NCBI GenBank assembly: GCA_964472165.1
Contig: CAYYJE010000097.1
Location: forward strand, 1 to 11,029
Origin: UBA1413 sp964472165
Lineage (GTDB): Bacteria; Bacteroidota; Bacteroidia; Bacteroidales; Prolixibacteraceae
DNA: 11,029 nt
Direction of reading: 5' to 3'
Below the pieces are notes generated by a model that was given only the letters and a program-made list of their open reading frames with translations, was not told the DNA's origin and searched no databases. Positions 1-7,775 of the stretch are shown here, piece after piece (position 1 is the first letter of the stretch; each line of letters starts with the position of its first letter). The position numbers and the translations under genes were made by a program.

Positions 1-2
1 AT

Positions 3-2402
3 GCATCCTGCTACAATACGGCTACGGGTAAGATTACCCTCGAAGCTAAGGGTGGTGTGGGATCGTATTTATATGCGGTGGCCTTAGCCAGTGAAGTTGA
101 AAACTACCTCTTCCCGCTTGACGACGCTACTTTCTTAAGTAAGCTGACATGGCAGGCTTCACCTGATTTCATGGTGAAAGCCGGTGTGTGGATTGGTTAT
201 GTGAAGGATGCCAACGATTGCAAGCAGGGACATGCGACAAATGCACAGGGTGTGAGGATTATGAATCACCGTGTGGTTGTACTTGAACCCCTTGAAGTGG
301 TGGGTACAGCTACCAGCGGAACAACGATGGCAACAGGTAAGGTGGATTGTTTCGGCAATGCTACAGGATGGATCCAGGTTACCTCTCTGACAGGAGGAAG
401 TGGAACCAAATGGTCTGCCCTTGTTACCGGTTTTGACTATACTGGTGCCGAAGTCAACAGGCGCTTCGAAAATGTCGGTCTTTCCGGCAATGCTGCCAAA
501 CTCACCGGTCTGAAGGCCAGCACCAATGAGCAGGATCCTGCCAAAGTGCTTCCCGCTGAAAAGTATACCGTTGTGTTCTTAGACAGCCTTGATTGTGCCT
601 CTGCCCCTGTGAAGGTAGCAGTCATGCAACCTGAGAAATTTGAAATTGAACTTTATGTCACACAGGATGCTTTCATCTGCGCAAACGACAAATCAGGTGT
701 ATTTGAAATCCGCATCCTGAGTGGTGGAACAGGTACTGTTACCTATCGCTACGAAGCATGGGAAGGTACTACCAAGAAAATCGATTCTCCGTACGGTGCT
801 GTGAATGCCTTCCAGGGTGAAGCCGGCCTTCTCTATAAAGCCTGGGCTAAAGATGCCAACGGTTGTGTGGCTTATGCCGAGAAATTCATCGAAGAACCTG
901 AAGAGGTGAAGATTGTTTCGATTCAAGACCAGACGTGCTTTGGTGCCGCTACTGCTACTGCCAAAATTACGGTTACCGGCGAACCCGGACGTACCTTTAC
1001 GGTGAGTTATAAGAAATTCCCGTATCCTAGCGCTTGGACAGCTGTTGCTGGTTCGTTTACCAGTGAAAAAGTGATTACCGGTCTGACTTATGGCGATGCC
1101 AGTGACCAGCTGGGTCATTACATATTCAAAGTTACGGACAATCTGGGTTGCTCAGTGGAGAGTGCTCAGAATACCTTCGTACCCGTCCAGCAGCCACTGA
1201 AGATTACCATCTGCTGCCCTGAAGTAGCTGAGTGTAGCGGTTCTGTAAAAGTAAGTGTTACTGGTGGTACTGCCACTACTGCTTCTCCTTATGTGGTTAC
1301 TGTCGACGGTGCTCCTGTTGCGAACTTTATTCCTGCAGGTTCTGTCCTGACCTATCCTTCGGGATCACATGTAATCACGGTAGTGGATGCCCATGGATGT
1401 ACAGTTTCAGAAACTTTTGTAATCGATTCAAAACCTGTGGTGCGTGAAGCTACTGCTCATGCCTACAAGTTTGAAAAGGTTCAGTTTAAGGATACCGAAG
1501 CCGTACTCGATACGATGCTGGCCGCTGGTGCTTATACCTTCAAGTATGACTTCAACGGTTGCGAACGTACGCTGATTGTAACCGTGGTCGATGACCTGGT
1601 ACGTACAGCTACAATCACTGCTCTCCAGAGCGATGCCACCCTGATGGGTAAATACCGCGAAATTACGGGTACCGTTACCGCTGTGGTTCCGGGTGCCGGT
1701 TACTTCGTACAGGATGCCAACGCTGCATGGAGCGGAATTTATGTGGCCGATGCTACCCTTACCGTGGTGGAAGGTGTAGGCGTGAAAGTGGAAGGTACAC
1801 TGTCTGAAGTGGACAACGTAACCACGTTGACTGCTGCCAAATCAGTGATGGTTTCTGCTCCGCTTGCAATTACCCCGCTGGTGATGACCGATCCGGCTGC
1901 TGCCAAGAATGAAATGTATGAAAGTGTCCTCGTCATCGTCAAGGGTGCCCGCTTTATGGGAACTCCTGCAGCTGACGGAAGCTGGGAGATCAAGACCACT
2001 GACGCGCTGAAACTCATCGTCAATGACTGGCTGTTCCCCTATGTTCCTGTAAATGGTCACTTCTATAACGTCACCGGTGTGGTGAACGGAAAAACCGATC
2101 TCTATAAACTTGAGCCAAGGAAAGCAGCTGATGTGGTAGACCTTTCTACTACAACTCCTGTGATCGACGTGAACAACTTGCAGTTCAAAGTTTATCCTAA
2201 CCCGTTCAGTGATGTGCTGAATATCGACAACAGTGAAAAACTGACCCGCGTAACGGTGACCAACATTGCCGGACAGCGTGTAATCGATGTGCAGTATCCT
2301 GAGCGTGTGATCCGTACTTCTAATCTGGTTAGCGGCGTGTATGTCGTCACCCTCTTCACCGAGGAAGGCATTGCCAAATCAGAAAGGTTGGTAAAAAGGT
2401 AA
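3..2402 (+). CDS. SprB-repeat surface protein with type IX secretion sorting domain (5' partial)
   Basis: The frame is open from the first bases of the window, so this is the C-terminal ~800 residues of a larger protein whose start lies outside. Several repeat-like segments start with a Cys-containing turn followed by a Gly/Ser/Thr-rich strand, as in SprB repeats: SCYNTATGKI near 6-35, DCFGNATGWIQV near 345-380, TCFGAATATAKI near 933-970, and weaker ones near 676 and 1228. From about 1600 to 2150 there is an OB-fold-like segment (GKYREITGTV, GYFVQDANAAWSGIYV) like those found in other secreted Bacteroidota proteins. From 2169 the end is a classic type A sorting domain: YPNPF at 2193-2207, then VTNIAGQRV, LVSGVYVV and a final KSERLVKR. 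Such proteins are exported by the Por system, trimmed and attached to the cell surface or released. The actual role (adhesin, gliding filament or matrix protein) cannot be read from this part. A strong terminator follows directly. Confidence 0.9.
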   Translation, partial: ASCYNTATGKITLEAKGGVGSYLYAVALASEVENYLFPLDDATFLSKLTWQASPDFMVKAGVWIGYVKDANDCKQGHATNAQGVRIMNHRVVVLEPLEVVGTATSGTTMATGKVDCFGNATGWIQVTSLTGGSGTKWSALVTGFDYTGAEVNRRFENVGLSGNAAKLTGLKASTNEQDPAKVLPAEKYTVVFLDSLDCASAPVKVAVMQPEKFEIELYVTQDAFICANDKSGVFEIRILSGGTGTVTYRYEAWEGTTKKIDSPYGAVNAFQGEAGLLYKAWAKDANGCVAYAEKFIEEPEEVKIVSIQDQTCFGAATATAKITVTGEPGRTFTVSYKKFPYPSAWTAVAGSFTSEKVITGLTYGDASDQLGHYIFKVTDNLGCSVESAQNTFVPVQQPLKITICCPEVAECSGSVKVSVTGGTATTASPYVVTVDGAPVANFIPAGSVLTYPSGSHVITVVDAHGCTVSETFVIDSKPVVREATAHAYKFEKVQFKDTEAVLDTMLAAGAYTFKYDFNGCERTLIVTVVDDLVRTATITALQSDATLMGKYREITGTVTAVVPGAGYFVQDANAAWSGIYVADATLTVVEGVGVKVEGTLSEVDNVTTLTAAKSVMVSAPLAITPLVMTDPAAAKNEMYESVLVIVKGARFMGTPAADGSWEIKTTDALKLIVNDWLFPYVPVNGHFYNVTGVVNGKTDLYKLEPRKAADVVDLSTTTPVIDVNNLQFKVYPNPFSDVLNIDNSEKLTRVTVTNIAGQRVIDVQYPERVIRTSNLVSGVYVVTLFTEEGIAKSERLVKR

Positions 2403-2419
2403 TACCGAATTGATTGATT

Positions 2420-2451
2420 AAAAAGGGGGAACCGGAAGGTTCCCCTTTTTT
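2420..2451 (+). terminator. Rho-independent terminator
   Basis: Eighteen bases after the stop codon of the surface protein is an 8-bp perfect stem, GGGGAACC (2426-2433) with GGTTCCCC (2438-2445), around the tetraloop GGAA. A run of T follows (2446-2451). An A-run precedes the stem (2420-2424), so the pairing can extend and the hairpin may also work for transcripts arriving from the minus strand. It ends the surface-protein transcript. Confidence 0.9.
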
Positions 2452-2530
2452 AATGCCTTTTTTTTGAGGGTATGCGATGTTTAATTTTATGATTGTTAAT
2501 TGAAAATCGCGGTTATTTTAAAAGGATATT

Positions 2531-2618
2531 GCCCTTTCAGGGCGCATCATCATGTTACGATCATCTGATACCCAAGGCGCTGCCGTTGGGCTGAAATGAG
2601 CTGTCCCTCCGGGACGCC
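2531..2618 (+). repeat. Three-hairpin dispersed repeat, copy 1
   Basis: This noncoding stretch is built of three small inverted repeats. Hairpin 1 is GCCCT-TTC-AGGGC (2531-2543). Hairpin 2 is CCCAAGGC with GCCgTTGGG (2571-2590, one bulged base). Hairpin 3 is GTCCC-TCC-GGGAC (2603-2615). Spacers are 27 and 12 bases. The same order and nearly the same spacing recur at 10378-10467 (minus orientation) and 10603-10688 (plus). The copy ends only a few bases before the N gap, so the gap may lie in further repeat sequence. It resembles REP-like intergenic elements of Bacteroidota, but that identity is from memory and not checked. An open reading frame running through the gap into this element is an artefact. 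Confidence 0.85.
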
Positions 2619-2622
2619 AAAT

Positions 2623-2722
2623 NNNNNNNNNNNNNNNNNNNNNNNNNNNNNNNNNNNNNNNNNNNNNNNNNNNNNNNNNNNNNNNNNNNNNNNNNNNNNN
2701 NNNNNNNNNNNNNNNNNNNNNN
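2623..2722. other. Assembly gap of 100 N
   Basis: There are exactly 100 undetermined bases, a common placeholder for a scaffold join of unknown length. It removes the 3' end of the glycosyltransferase gene and whatever lies between it and the dispersed repeat. Together with the gap, 2403-2722 holds only the terminator, an AT-rich stretch (about 2452-2530) in which nothing was recognised, and repeat copy 1. Confidence 0.97.
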
Positions 2723-3426
2723 ATCCTGTCGATTCTGTGGGTAAACTTGTAAAAATAATACTTCAGGGGATGGCTGTATTTGAGTTGTTTCCAGGGCCTG
2801 CTGCTGTGGGGGAGGTGCAGCACCCCGTTTTCCCGCACCAGGTAATTTTTGAAATTCAACCGGCGGGAGGTGCGGCTGATGTGAATGTCGAACCAATCCT
2901 TTTTGGAGGACAACTCCATGAAATCATATTGCCGGAGAAACTCCGCAGTGATCAGCGTGCAGCAAAAACTGAGGCTCCGGGTGGTCTCTGTGACCGCACC
3001 GCTTTCCTTTTTGACATGGGCATACGGAAAATTGTAATTGCCTTCCCTGTCGAGGGTGATCACCCCGATCAGTCCCGGATTTTTTAATTCTCCGGCCAGG
3101 TCGGTCAGTTGCTGAATGGTTTCTTTGCGGATCACCACATCCGATTCTATTAATATCAGGGGTACCCGGGCCTGTAACGCCATTTTCTGGGCCATTTGCA
3201 GCACCAGCTTGTAATTGGGGGAGGGATTCACCGTATGGTCGCGGAGATGAACGAGTGTAAACCCGGATTTCTCCCGGTTGGCTTCCAGATAATTCTCCGT
3301 ATCGGAATTGCTGAAATCGTTGAATACCACATATTCGAACTTCCCTTGAGCCTGAGATACGGCTTCGACGGTCATCCGGGTGGTATCCAGGGAATCCTTT
3401 ACGGGGGTGATTACCAGTGCGTCCAT
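2723..3426 (-). CDS. Family-2-like glycosyltransferase, 3' end lost in the assembly gap
   Basis: About 234 residues are visible before the gap. The N-terminus (MDALVITPVKDSLDTT) fits the first strand and helix of a GT-A nucleotide-sugar fold. EYVVFNDFSNSDT (residues ~31-43) fits the next strand with its acidic residue. LILIESDVVI (~90-99) sits where GT2 enzymes carry the metal-binding DXD-type motif, here ESDV. The later KKDWFDIHISRTSRRLNFKNYLV region resembles the acceptor-side part of GT2 enzymes, and the end is rich in Tyr, Lys and His. It would transfer a sugar from a nucleotide donor to a surface glycan or lipid; donor and acceptor are unknown. The start is 3 bases downstream of the dehydrogenase stop codon, so the two genes are probably one transcript. 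The in-frame residues past the gap come from repeat DNA and should not be counted; the true stop codon most likely lies inside the gap. Confidence 0.75.
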
Positions 3427-3429
3427 GGG

Positions 3430-4188
3430 TTACTGCCGGTTAAAGTCACGGGAGTAAGCCTGTGCCGCAGGCATCACCAGGATGTCGTCGATGTTGACAT
3501 GCGGCGGCCGGGTGATCACGAAGAGGATGGTTTCGGCGATGTCGCTGGCAAACAGCGGGGTAAATCCGTCATAAACTTTTTCTGCCCTTTCCTGGTCGCC
3601 GTTAAAACGGACCAGGGAGAATTCAGTTTTTACAGCTCCCGGGGAAATGGCGCTGACTTTGATCCCATATTTCAGGAGGTCGAGCCGCATGGCTTTGGTG
3701 AGTGATTGCACGGCATGTTTGGTCGCGCAGTAAACGTTGCCCATCGGATAAGTTTCCCGTCCGGCAATGGAGGAGATGTTGACGATATGCCCTGATTTCC
3801 GTTCCGCCATCAGGGGTGATATTTTCCGGGTTACATAGAGCAACCCTTTGAGGTTGGTGTCGATCATTCGTTCCCAATCGGCTGTGACACCCTCGTGGAT
3901 CGGGTTCATGCCTGCAGCAAGCCCTGCGTTGTTAATCAGGATGTCGATCGCCCTGAAGGCTTCTGGCAGCGTGTCAAGGGCTTCGTCGACGGCTTTCGGG
4001 TCCCTGACATCGAAACAGCGGAGTTCAATGTCGCATTTGGTGGTTGCCAGAAGCCGGTTGCGGAGTGCCAGAAGCCGGTCTTCGCGTCTGCCGGTGAGGA
4101 TAAGCCGGTAGCCGTGGTGAGCCAGCAATTCCGCGGTTGCTTCCCCGATTCCGGAGGTAGCCCCGGTGATCATCACGATTTTATCCAT
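3430..4188 (-). CDS. YdfG-like short-chain dehydrogenase/reductase
   Basis: A 252-residue classical SDR with a Rossmann fold. TGATSGIG (residues 8-15) is the nucleotide-binding loop. TGRRED (32-37) has basic residues that favour NADP(H). NNAG is at 86-89, the catalytic Ser is in NISS (137-140), and Y153-x3-K157 is the catalytic pair. PG at 183-184 followed by KTEF is also typical. The C-terminal HVNIDDILVMPAAQ is the signature of the YdfG group, which oxidises or reduces 3-hydroxy acids such as serine or 3-hydroxypropionate-type compounds; the substrate here is not provable. An earlier in-frame ATG would add 21 residues (MKIPSGGRN...), but the Met at 4188 is preferred because it puts the first strand at the usual place. 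Upstream on this strand, TAATTTCG (4213-4220) is one base off the TAnnTTTG promoter element. It is probably co-transcribed with the glycosyltransferase and is divergent from the PurL-like gene. Confidence 0.88.
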   Translation of the reverse strand: MDKIVMITGATSGIGEATAELLAHHGYRLILTGRREDRLLALRNRLLATTKCDIELRCFDVRDPKAVDEALDTLPEAFRAIDILINNAGLAAGMNPIHEGVTADWERMIDTNLKGLLYVTRKISPLMAERKSGHIVNISSIAGRETYPMGNVYCATKHAVQSLTKAMRLDLLKYGIKVSAISPGAVKTEFSLVRFNGDQERAEKVYDGFTPLFASDIAETILFVITRPPHVNIDDILVMPAAQAYSRDFNRQ

Positions 4189-4260
4189 TGAAGGAGCCTT
4201 TACTTTACGGCCCGAAATTAAAAAATTCCTGCCACCTGATGGTATTTTCACCCACTTAAT

Positions 4261-4268
4261 TACCTTTG
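4261..4268 (+). promoter_or_regulatory. Bacteroidota-type -7 promoter element (TACCTTTG)
   Basis: TACCTTTG matches the TAnnTTTG consensus of Bacteroidota housekeeping promoters. It lies 19 bases before the ATG at 4288, implying a very short leader. A T-rich stretch (4243-4248) lies about where the -33 element would be but is not a good match. It probably drives the PurL-like/menG/porT cluster. Confidence 0.55.
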
Positions 4269-4287
4269 TTTACAGGAATATCTAAAA

Positions 4288-5334
4288 ATGAGCGCCATGA
4301 CGGAACAGGAAAATGAATGGTCATCTTTCAGCATTGATGAGATTTCAGAGCCGGAAAACATCGGGGATGTGGTATTTTCCCTGATGGTGAACCCCAATCT
4401 GTCGACCATCAACTATTTCAACGATTTCAGCGATCAGGTCATTACTCCTGATACGGTCGGTGACGGAGACAAAGACGAAACCGGCATCTTTGAGCTGGAC
4501 AGTACCGGGCAATGCGTTTCCATGACGACCCATGCTTTTCACCATCACCTTGAAAATGATCCTCAAAAAGCCACTGAAATTCTGATTTCGCGTGCGGCAC
4601 GGAAAATGCTTTGTTCCGGGGCCAGGCCACAGGTAGTTTCGGCATTTTTGTATCATATTAACTTTGCGGATCCCCATGGCCATTTGATCGCTTCCGGTGC
4701 AAGGCGCGGACTGGAACGGGCCGCCCGTACCTTTCACCTGAAGGTCACCGACCGGAAAATCCGGTTCGACCATTTCAGGGGACACGGACCTGTTCCTCCA
4801 ACTCTTATTGTCAGTATGATGGGGCTGGTGGACAAGAACCAAATTGCCACCCATGAGTTCAGGAGCAAGGGGAACAATATTTTTATGATCGGTAAGCCGT
4901 CGGAGGATGTCGGTGCTTCAGAGTATTTGGAATTCTATCACGGCATTTCGAACTCGCCCCTTCCGGAGTTTGAGCTGGAAACCGAAGCCGCCATTCAGAA
5001 GGCGCTTGTCAGGCTCCACGAGTTGAAACTGGTGAGCAGCGCCAGCCCGGTAGGGAAAGGCGGACTTTTCTTTACCCTGTTGAGGGCTTCTTTTCCCAAC
5101 AGCCTGGGTTTCGACATTACTACCGTGGCTGAAGTACGCAAGGATGCCTTCCTTTTTGGCGAAGCCATGGGCAGGATTCTGGTCGATGTGGAACCCGACA
5201 AGGAAGATGACTTTGTGGATTTCCTCTCCGGGATGGGGATTCCCTTTTTCATGCTGGGGCATGTGACCCGCGGGGAGATCCGCATCGACGATGTTTCACT
5301 GGGTTTTACCGATAAAATGAGTGGTGACCTCTGA
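4288..5334 (+). CDS. Stand-alone PurL/PurM-fold (AIR synthase-related) protein
   Basis: These 348 residues align by eye with the C-terminal half of FGAM synthase PurL (an ATP-binding PurM-like module). LMVNPNLSTINYFNDFSDQV..TVGDGD (32-61) matches the PurL SPNIAS..YDHxVQ..TV region. ISRAARKMLCSGARPQVV (100-117) matches the EAARN..VGAxPLA helix. FADPHG is at 126-131. PPTLIVSMMGLVD (170-182) and IGKPSEDVGASEYLEFYHG (201-219) match the strand carrying L-G-x-T and the GGSEY segment. LFGEAMGRILVDV (289-301) is the conserved C-terminal LFGExxGR motif. The N-terminal PurS-like and first synthase domains and the glutaminase domain of large PurL are absent. Key positions differ: PurL's AHDVSDGG appears as SASPVGKGG (251-259), the TDCLNFGNP segment is SAFLYHINFADP, and the usual GDAAVV is DKDETGIF. 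It is therefore probably not a purine biosynthesis enzyme. Its stop codon overlaps the menG start. The ATG at 4288 is chosen for its position behind a promoter element; an alternative Met lies 3 codons later. Confidence 0.8.
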   Translation: MSAMTEQENEWSSFSIDEISEPENIGDVVFSLMVNPNLSTINYFNDFSDQVITPDTVGDGDKDETGIFELDSTGQCVSMTTHAFHHHLENDPQKATEILISRAARKMLCSGARPQVVSAFLYHINFADPHGHLIASGARRGLERAARTFHLKVTDRKIRFDHFRGHGPVPPTLIVSMMGLVDKNQIATHEFRSKGNNIFMIGKPSEDVGASEYLEFYHGISNSPLPEFELETEAAIQKALVRLHELKLVSSASPVGKGGLFFTLLRASFPNSLGFDITTVAEVRKDAFLFGEAMGRILVDVEPDKEDDFVDFLSGMGIPFFMLGHVTRGEIRIDDVSLGFTDKMSGDL

Positions 5335-6056
5335 TGGCACTTCCCTACAACGACCCTGAAAGTGGCAAGAAACAGCAGGTCAGGCTGATGTTCAACAACA
5401 TTGCAGCCAGGTACGACCTGTTGAATCATCTGTTGTCGTTCAGCATCGACAAGGTATGGCGCAGGAAGGCCATCGGGATGCTGCAGGAGCTTTCACCCCT
5501 CACTATCCTCGACGTGGCGACCGGAACAGGTGATTTTGCCATCGAGGCGCTCCGCCTTCTTCCGGAACAGGTTACAGGCACCGATATTTCGGAAGCCATG
5601 CTGGGAATAGGAGTACAGAAAGTGAAACGCAGAAAGCTTTCTGACCGGATCAGGTTTGTGCCGGGTGATGCGGAGAACCTTCCCTTTGGAGATGCTGGTT
5701 TTGACGCGGTCATTTCAGGTTTCGGGGTCCGGAATTTCGAAGATCCGGAAAAGGGAATCAGCGAGATGTTCAGGGTAATGCGCAATGGCGGGCAGGTGGT
5801 GATTCTGGAGTTTTCGAAGCCGAGGAACGCTTTCTTCAGCTTGCTGTACCGTTTTTACTTCTCCAGGGTGTTGCCCGCAATTGGCAGAATGGTGTCGAAA
5901 GACAAGTCGGCTTACCGATATCTGCCCGAGTCAGTCCGGGAATTCCCCGACGGAGAGGCTTTTCTGGCATTGCTCAAGCGTGCAGGGTTTGAAAAATGCC
6001 GCTTCATGTCACTGACATTTGGCATTGCAGCCATATATACCGGTTTTAAACCTTAA
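5334..6056 (+). CDS. menG: Demethylmenaquinone methyltransferase MenG/UbiE
   Basis: A 240-residue SAM-dependent C-methyltransferase that methylates demethylmenaquinone to menaquinone, the last step of quinone synthesis, at the inner membrane. FNNIAARYDLLNHLLS (20-35) is the family's N-terminal signature. LDVATGTGDF (59-68) is SAM motif I, with the ribose-binding Asp in TGTDIS (82-87). GDAENLPF (111-118) and SGFGVRN (128-134) follow. SAYRYLPESVREFP (192-205) is the UbiE C-terminal signature. Length is normal for the family. Its ATG shares the A of the upstream TGA (TGATG at 5332-5336), so translation is likely coupled to the PurL-like gene. Bacteroidota use menaquinone, so menG is the better name than ubiE. 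PorT follows after 44 bases, probably on the same transcript. Confidence 0.96.
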   Translation: MALPYNDPESGKKQQVRLMFNNIAARYDLLNHLLSFSIDKVWRRKAIGMLQELSPLTILDVATGTGDFAIEALRLLPEQVTGTDISEAMLGIGVQKVKRRKLSDRIRFVPGDAENLPFGDAGFDAVISGFGVRNFEDPEKGISEMFRVMRNGGQVVILEFSKPRNAFFSLLYRFYFSRVLPAIGRMVSKDKSAYRYLPESVREFPDGEAFLALLKRAGFEKCRFMSLTFGIAAIYTGFKP

Positions 6057-6100
6057 AGGGAGGTTCCGGACAATAAAAACCAGAAATAATTGTTTATGGG

Positions 6101-6889
6101 ATGATGGGAATACGATCTTCAATAAGGATTGCAGGGGTGGTGATGTGGCTTCTGGCAGCCTTCGCCGGGTACGGACAACAGGTGAGGCAGAGGTATCTGA
6201 CCACCTTTGACGACAAACTGTTTCATTTTGGTTTTACACTCGGGGTGAACACCCTCGATTTCGGCGTGCGGAATTACATGCCTATCGGGGAAAACGGCAA
6301 CTTTGTCCCTGACAACCGTTGGGTGCCTGAGCCCCATCCCATAGGGTATACCGACACGGTAAGAGCCGATGTGGCAGGATTGATTCCCGGTTTTACCGTT
6401 GCCATTGTGACCAACCTGCGGATGACCCGGCACCTCGATCTGCGTTTTCTGCCGGGGATGTCGTTCGGGGAACGGAAACTTCAATACAACATTGAGGTAA
6501 TCGACAACAACTTCACCTTCAACGAACCGCAATATGACTACTCGATCAAGTCGACTTTCATAGACTTTCCCCTTTTGGTGAAATACAAGGCTGACCGGAT
6601 CAACAACGGGCGTCCCTATGTGGTTTTCGGGGGAGCCATGCGGATCGACATCTCCAAGTCGGCATCAGAGGACCTGGTGGGGCTTACCCGGTCGGGGTAC
6701 TATGCCGAGCTGGGAGCAGGATGGGACAGCTACCTTCAGTTTTTCAGATTTTCTGTAGAGGCGAAGGTGAGCCTGGGTTTGAACAACCAACTGGGCAAAG
6801 GCCCCGACAATACCCAGCGCCAGTATTACACCGACGCACTCCGTTCCCTCAAATCGAACATCTTCACCCTGTCGTTCCATTTTGAGTAG
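6101..6889 (+). CDS. porT: PorT/SprT family outer-membrane beta-barrel protein (type IX secretion)
   Basis: 262 residues. A signal peptide is visible (RSSIRIAGVVMWLLAAFAGYGQQ, hydrophobic core ~10-21, likely cut near residue 26). The mature part is a small beta-barrel with the marks of the PorT family: KLFHFGFTLGVNTLDF (39-54), LDLRFLPGMSFGERKLQY (112-129), STFIDFPLLVKYKADRINNGRPYVVFGG (151-178), and a barrel strand ending in Phe-Glu (FTLSFHFE). PorT (P. gingivalis) and SprT (F. johnsoniae) are outer-membrane proteins needed for type IX secretion, so this gene ties the window to export of proteins like the sorting-domain protein at 3-2402. ATG at 6101 or 6104 is possible; an upstream ATG at 6096 meets a stop at once. 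No clear promoter lies in the 44 bases after menG. The menG-porT adjacency is, as far as I recall, common in the phylum. Confidence 0.9.
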   Translation: MMGIRSSIRIAGVVMWLLAAFAGYGQQVRQRYLTTFDDKLFHFGFTLGVNTLDFGVRNYMPIGENGNFVPDNRWVPEPHPIGYTDTVRADVAGLIPGFTVAIVTNLRMTRHLDLRFLPGMSFGERKLQYNIEVIDNNFTFNEPQYDYSIKSTFIDFPLLVKYKADRINNGRPYVVFGGAMRIDISKSASEDLVGLTRSGYYAELGAGWDSYLQFFRFSVEAKVSLGLNNQLGKGPDNTQRQYYTDALRSLKSNIFTLSFHFE

Positions 6890-6924
6890 AGGGGTTTTTA
6901 CTTCCCGGACACAATTTTCACCGC

Positions 6925-7689
6925 TTATTTTCTTCTTCTGATTTCAGACATCACGATCGCTGCCGCGGTGGAAACATTCAGGGAATCCACCACGCGCCTA
7001 CCGGCAGAGAAGTCGGGGATGGCAATTTTAAGGCTGATGAAGGGGAGGAGTTCCCTGCCGATGCCATTGCCCTCGTTACCCAGGAGGATGATTCCGTGGC
7101 AGGGAAGCGCTGCGGAATAGATGTTCTCCCCGTCCATAAAGGTTCCCATTGTCGGAATATTCCTTTCTTCCTGAGATTTGAGGAAGCCCGGAAGGCTTGT
7201 GTAATGGACCCTTACCGAGGAGATGGCCCCCATGGTGGCCTGTACTGCCTTGGGATTGTAAATGTCGGCAGTGCCCGGAGAGCAGACGATATCGGTGATT
7301 CCGAACCAGCAGGCCAGCCGTACGATGGTTCCCAGATTTCCCGGATCCTGGATGTCGTCGAGTACAATTACAGGATTGACGGCAGCTACATCTTCTTCCA
7401 GAATGAAGGAAGGAATGCGGCAGAGGGCAAGGGAGTGCTGCGGATTTTTCAGCAGGCTGGCTTTGGCGATTTCAGCTTCGTCACTTTCGGTCCATTCTGT
7501 GGCACGGGTCAGAAGCGGCTCCACCTCCCCGAGGAATCCGGGTGTGCCTGCCAGAAATACCACTTCGGTGCCGGACTCCAGCAGCGACTTCACCAGCTTG
7601 TCCCCTTCTGCCACGAATAGGCAATCCTGGTTCCTGAATTTTTTGTGTTCCAGCGATTTGATCAGTTTGATCCTGTTTCTGCCCAGCAT
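6925..7689 (-). CDS. TrmH/SpoU-family RNA 2'-O-methyltransferase
   Basis: 254 residues of a SPOUT (knotted) methyltransferase. The N-terminal ~100 residues form the RNA-binding domain with the usual RNRIKLIKSLEHKKFRNQDCLFVAEGDKLV opening. The catalytic domain shows motif 1 LDDIQDPGNLGTIVR (110-124, with N118 and R124), motif 2 LLGNEGNGIG (202-211) and motif 3 IPDFSAGRRVVDSLNVSTAA (224-243), whose SLN segment contacts SAM in the knot. It methylates a ribose in rRNA or tRNA; the exact site cannot be assigned, so no symbol is given. It converges with porT (35 bases between stops, no obvious terminator hairpin) and diverges from tamL. TATCTTTA shortly upstream is one base off the Bacteroidota -7 element. 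Its place between porT and tamL is probably conserved synteny without functional meaning. Confidence 0.93.
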   Translation of the reverse strand: MLGRNRIKLIKSLEHKKFRNQDCLFVAEGDKLVKSLLESGTEVVFLAGTPGFLGEVEPLLTRATEWTESDEAEIAKASLLKNPQHSLALCRIPSFILEEDVAAVNPVIVLDDIQDPGNLGTIVRLACWFGITDIVCSPGTADIYNPKAVQATMGAISSVRVHYTSLPGFLKSQEERNIPTMGTFMDGENIYSAALPCHGIILLGNEGNGIGRELLPFISLKIAIPDFSAGRRVVDSLNVSTAAAIVMSEIRRRK

Positions 7690-7747
7690 AAAAATGATTT
7701 TTTTAAAGATAAAACCAAAAACAGAGACTCAGCACGGATCCGTTGAT

Positions 7748-7755
7748 TATTTTTG
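7748..7755 (+). promoter_or_regulatory. Bacteroidota-type -7 promoter element (TATTTTTG)
   Basis: TATTTTTG is an exact match to TAnnTTTG in the 86-base divergent space between the TrmH-family gene and the Omp85 gene, 20 bases before the ATG at 7776 and 29 before the alternative ATG at 7785. No convincing -33 element is visible. Confidence 0.5.
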
Positions 7756-7775
7756 TGAAAACAGAATGAAGCTTC

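Noticed and set aside
2596..3087. Plus-strand open frame across the gap
   Set aside because: It runs through the Ns and lies antisense to the glycosyltransferase, whose protein has clear family features. No motif in the plus-strand product.
4189..4251. Longer start of the dehydrogenase at 4251
   Set aside because: The extra 21 residues have no place in the SDR fold and would overlap the likely promoter region of this gene; the Met at 4188 matches family length.
6887..6927. Shared terminator between porT and the TrmH-family gene
   Set aside because: The 35-base space between the convergent stops shows no stable inverted repeat.
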